Part shown: piece by piece, positions 63,481-64,000 of the stretch
How the letters are laid out: each line of letters starts with the position of its first letter
Position numbering within the stretch: position 1 is the stretch's first letter
NCBI RefSeq assembly: GCF_900104535.1
Contig: NZ_LT629710.1
Location: forward strand, 1,488,001 to 1,552,000
From: Nakamurella panacisegetis
Lineage (GTDB): Bacteria > Actinomycetota > Actinomycetes > Mycobacteriales > Nakamurellaceae
DNA: 64,000 nt
Direction: 5' to 3'
The notes under the pieces: generated by a model
Told to the model about the DNA's origin: nothing
Databases searched by the model: none
Seen by the model: only the letters and a program-made list of their open reading frames with translations
Program-made: the position numbers and the translations under genes

Positions 63481-63960
63481 ATGCCTGCGCTGATCCTCCA
63501 GCTGACCAGAGTGGGATTCCTGATCCTCCTCTGGCTCTTCGTGCTGGCTGCGGTCAGAGTGGTGCGGTCCGACCTGAAGATGGCGTCCGACCCGCGGACG
63601 GACTCCCGCCCGGCCCGAACCACCCGCAAGGAAGCTCACCGCCCGGCGCCGCTGGCGGCCGGATCGATGGTCCCGGCCATCCTGGTCGTGACGGCCGGCT
63701 CGCTGGCCGGCACCCGGCTGCGGCTCGGGTCGGGCACCATCCTCATCGGCCGGGCCGAGGACTCCACCCTGGTCCTGGACGATGACTACGCCTCCACCCG
63801 GCACGCCCGGATCGTGCAGCAGGGCAACGGCTACGCGGTGGAGGATCTGGGCTCCACCAACGGCACCTACCTGGACCGCACCCGGATCACCGCCCCGACC
63901 CCGGTTCCGGTCGGCGTCCCGATCCGCATCGGCCGCACCGTGATCGAGCTGCGCCCGTGA
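63481..63960 (+). CDS. fhaB: FhaB (FipA), FHA-domain protein
   Basis: The 159-residue protein has an N-terminal transmembrane helix (VGFLILLWLFVLAAVRVV), a basic linker and a C-terminal FHA domain: TILIGRAEDSTLVLDDDYAS, TRHARIVQQ and LGSTNGTYLDRTRI, carrying the Gly-Arg, Ser-x-x-His and Asn residues needed to bind phosphothreonine. It matches actinobacterial FhaB/FipA, which binds phosphorylated partners during division. Its stop overlaps the pstP start (GTGA). Confidence 0.95.
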   Translation: MPALILQLTRVGFLILLWLFVLAAVRVVRSDLKMASDPRTDSRPARTTRKEAHRPAPLAAGSMVPAILVVTAGSLAGTRLRLGSGTILIGRAEDSTLVLDDDYASTRHARIVQQGNGYAVEDLGSTNGTYLDRTRITAPTPVPVGVPIRIGRTVIELRP

Positions 63961-64000
63961 GCCACGTGATCCGGTACGCGGCACGTACCGACCGCGGACT
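63957..64000 (+). CDS. pstP: PstP serine/threonine phosphatase, start only (runs off right edge)
   Basis: GTG 63957 overlaps the fhaB stop and opens V-S-H-V-I-R-Y-A-A-R-T-D-R-G, which matches the first residues of PP2C-type PstP (xLRYAARSDRG). In related genomes pstP follows fhaB and precedes rodA, pbpA and pknA/pknB. Only 44 bases are visible. Confidence 0.8.
   Translation, partial: MSHVIRYAARTDRG

Noticed and set aside
62461-63984. 507-codon antisense frame across fhaA/fhaB
   Set aside because: It is the shadow of the repeat-rich FhaA linker and FHA domains.
1-64000. CRISPR array
   Set aside because: No regularly spaced direct repeats; the only tandem repeats (16 bp x 3, 12 bp x 2) lack spacers.

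Overview
This 64 kb window is GC-rich actinobacterial chromosome. The tRNA-Leu / fhaA / fhaB / pstP neighbourhood, the F420-type luciferase-like oxidoreductase, dense GTG starts and ATGA/GTGA operon overlaps suggest a soil Actinomycetota, possibly Nakamurella-like; no rRNA or ribosomal marker allows firmer naming. In many actinobacteria the fhaA-fhaB-pstP genes sit near the chromosome origin, so the right edge is probably origin-proximal.

Layout. (1) 1-30 kb is ordinary core/metabolic DNA with intact genes: a STAND/LuxR-type ATPase lacking its DNA-binding end, a PucR-like regulator, TerC, a TetR-SDR pair with a palindromic operator, HxlR, thioredoxin, an M13 peptidase, redox enzymes (epimerase, Xi-class GST, pyridine-nucleotide disulfide oxidoreductase, aldo-keto reductase), an SDR / acyl-CoA ligase / luciferase-like cluster facing a divergent TetR gene, a DUF2079 protein, MarR and XRE regulators, RNase H, a two-component system facing a secreted LolA/RseB-like protein with an ABC exporter, then tRNA-Leu(CAG). 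(2) 30-53.6 kb is an accessory island starting at the 3' end of that tRNA. It is full of insertion sequences (IS481, two IS30, IS3, IS256 with an IS30 nested inside it, IS110 and IS3 fragments), prophage/integrase scraps and frameshifted genes. Among the wreckage are intact cargo genes: an HNH nuclease, a SERAC1-like serine hydrolase with an unknown partner, and a tightly overlapping three-gene operon of CD-NTase-like nucleotidyltransferase, E2-like protein and single-pass membrane protein that looks like a short type II CBASS-type anti-phage system with an unfamiliar effector. Beside it is a terminator-capped candidate structured RNA. (3) 53.9-61.9 kb is an intact sugar locus: ROK repressor, two ABC permeases, lipoprotein binding protein, and cytoplasmic GH15 and GH31 glucosidases, with no ATPase gene. 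(4) 62.2 kb to the end is fhaA, fhaB and the start of pstP, the signalling part of the conserved cell-division/PknB cluster.

How the parts work together. The sugar locus reads as import of alpha-glucosidic oligosaccharides, hydrolysis inside the cell, and ROK-controlled induction. The CD-NTase operon reads as sense-and-kill defence: nucleotide second messenger, E2-type conjugation of the synthase, membrane effector. The island probably entered at tRNA-Leu and then decayed through repeated transposition; an integrase fragment and a possible terminase tail remain. All calls are from reading the sequence; no database search was run.
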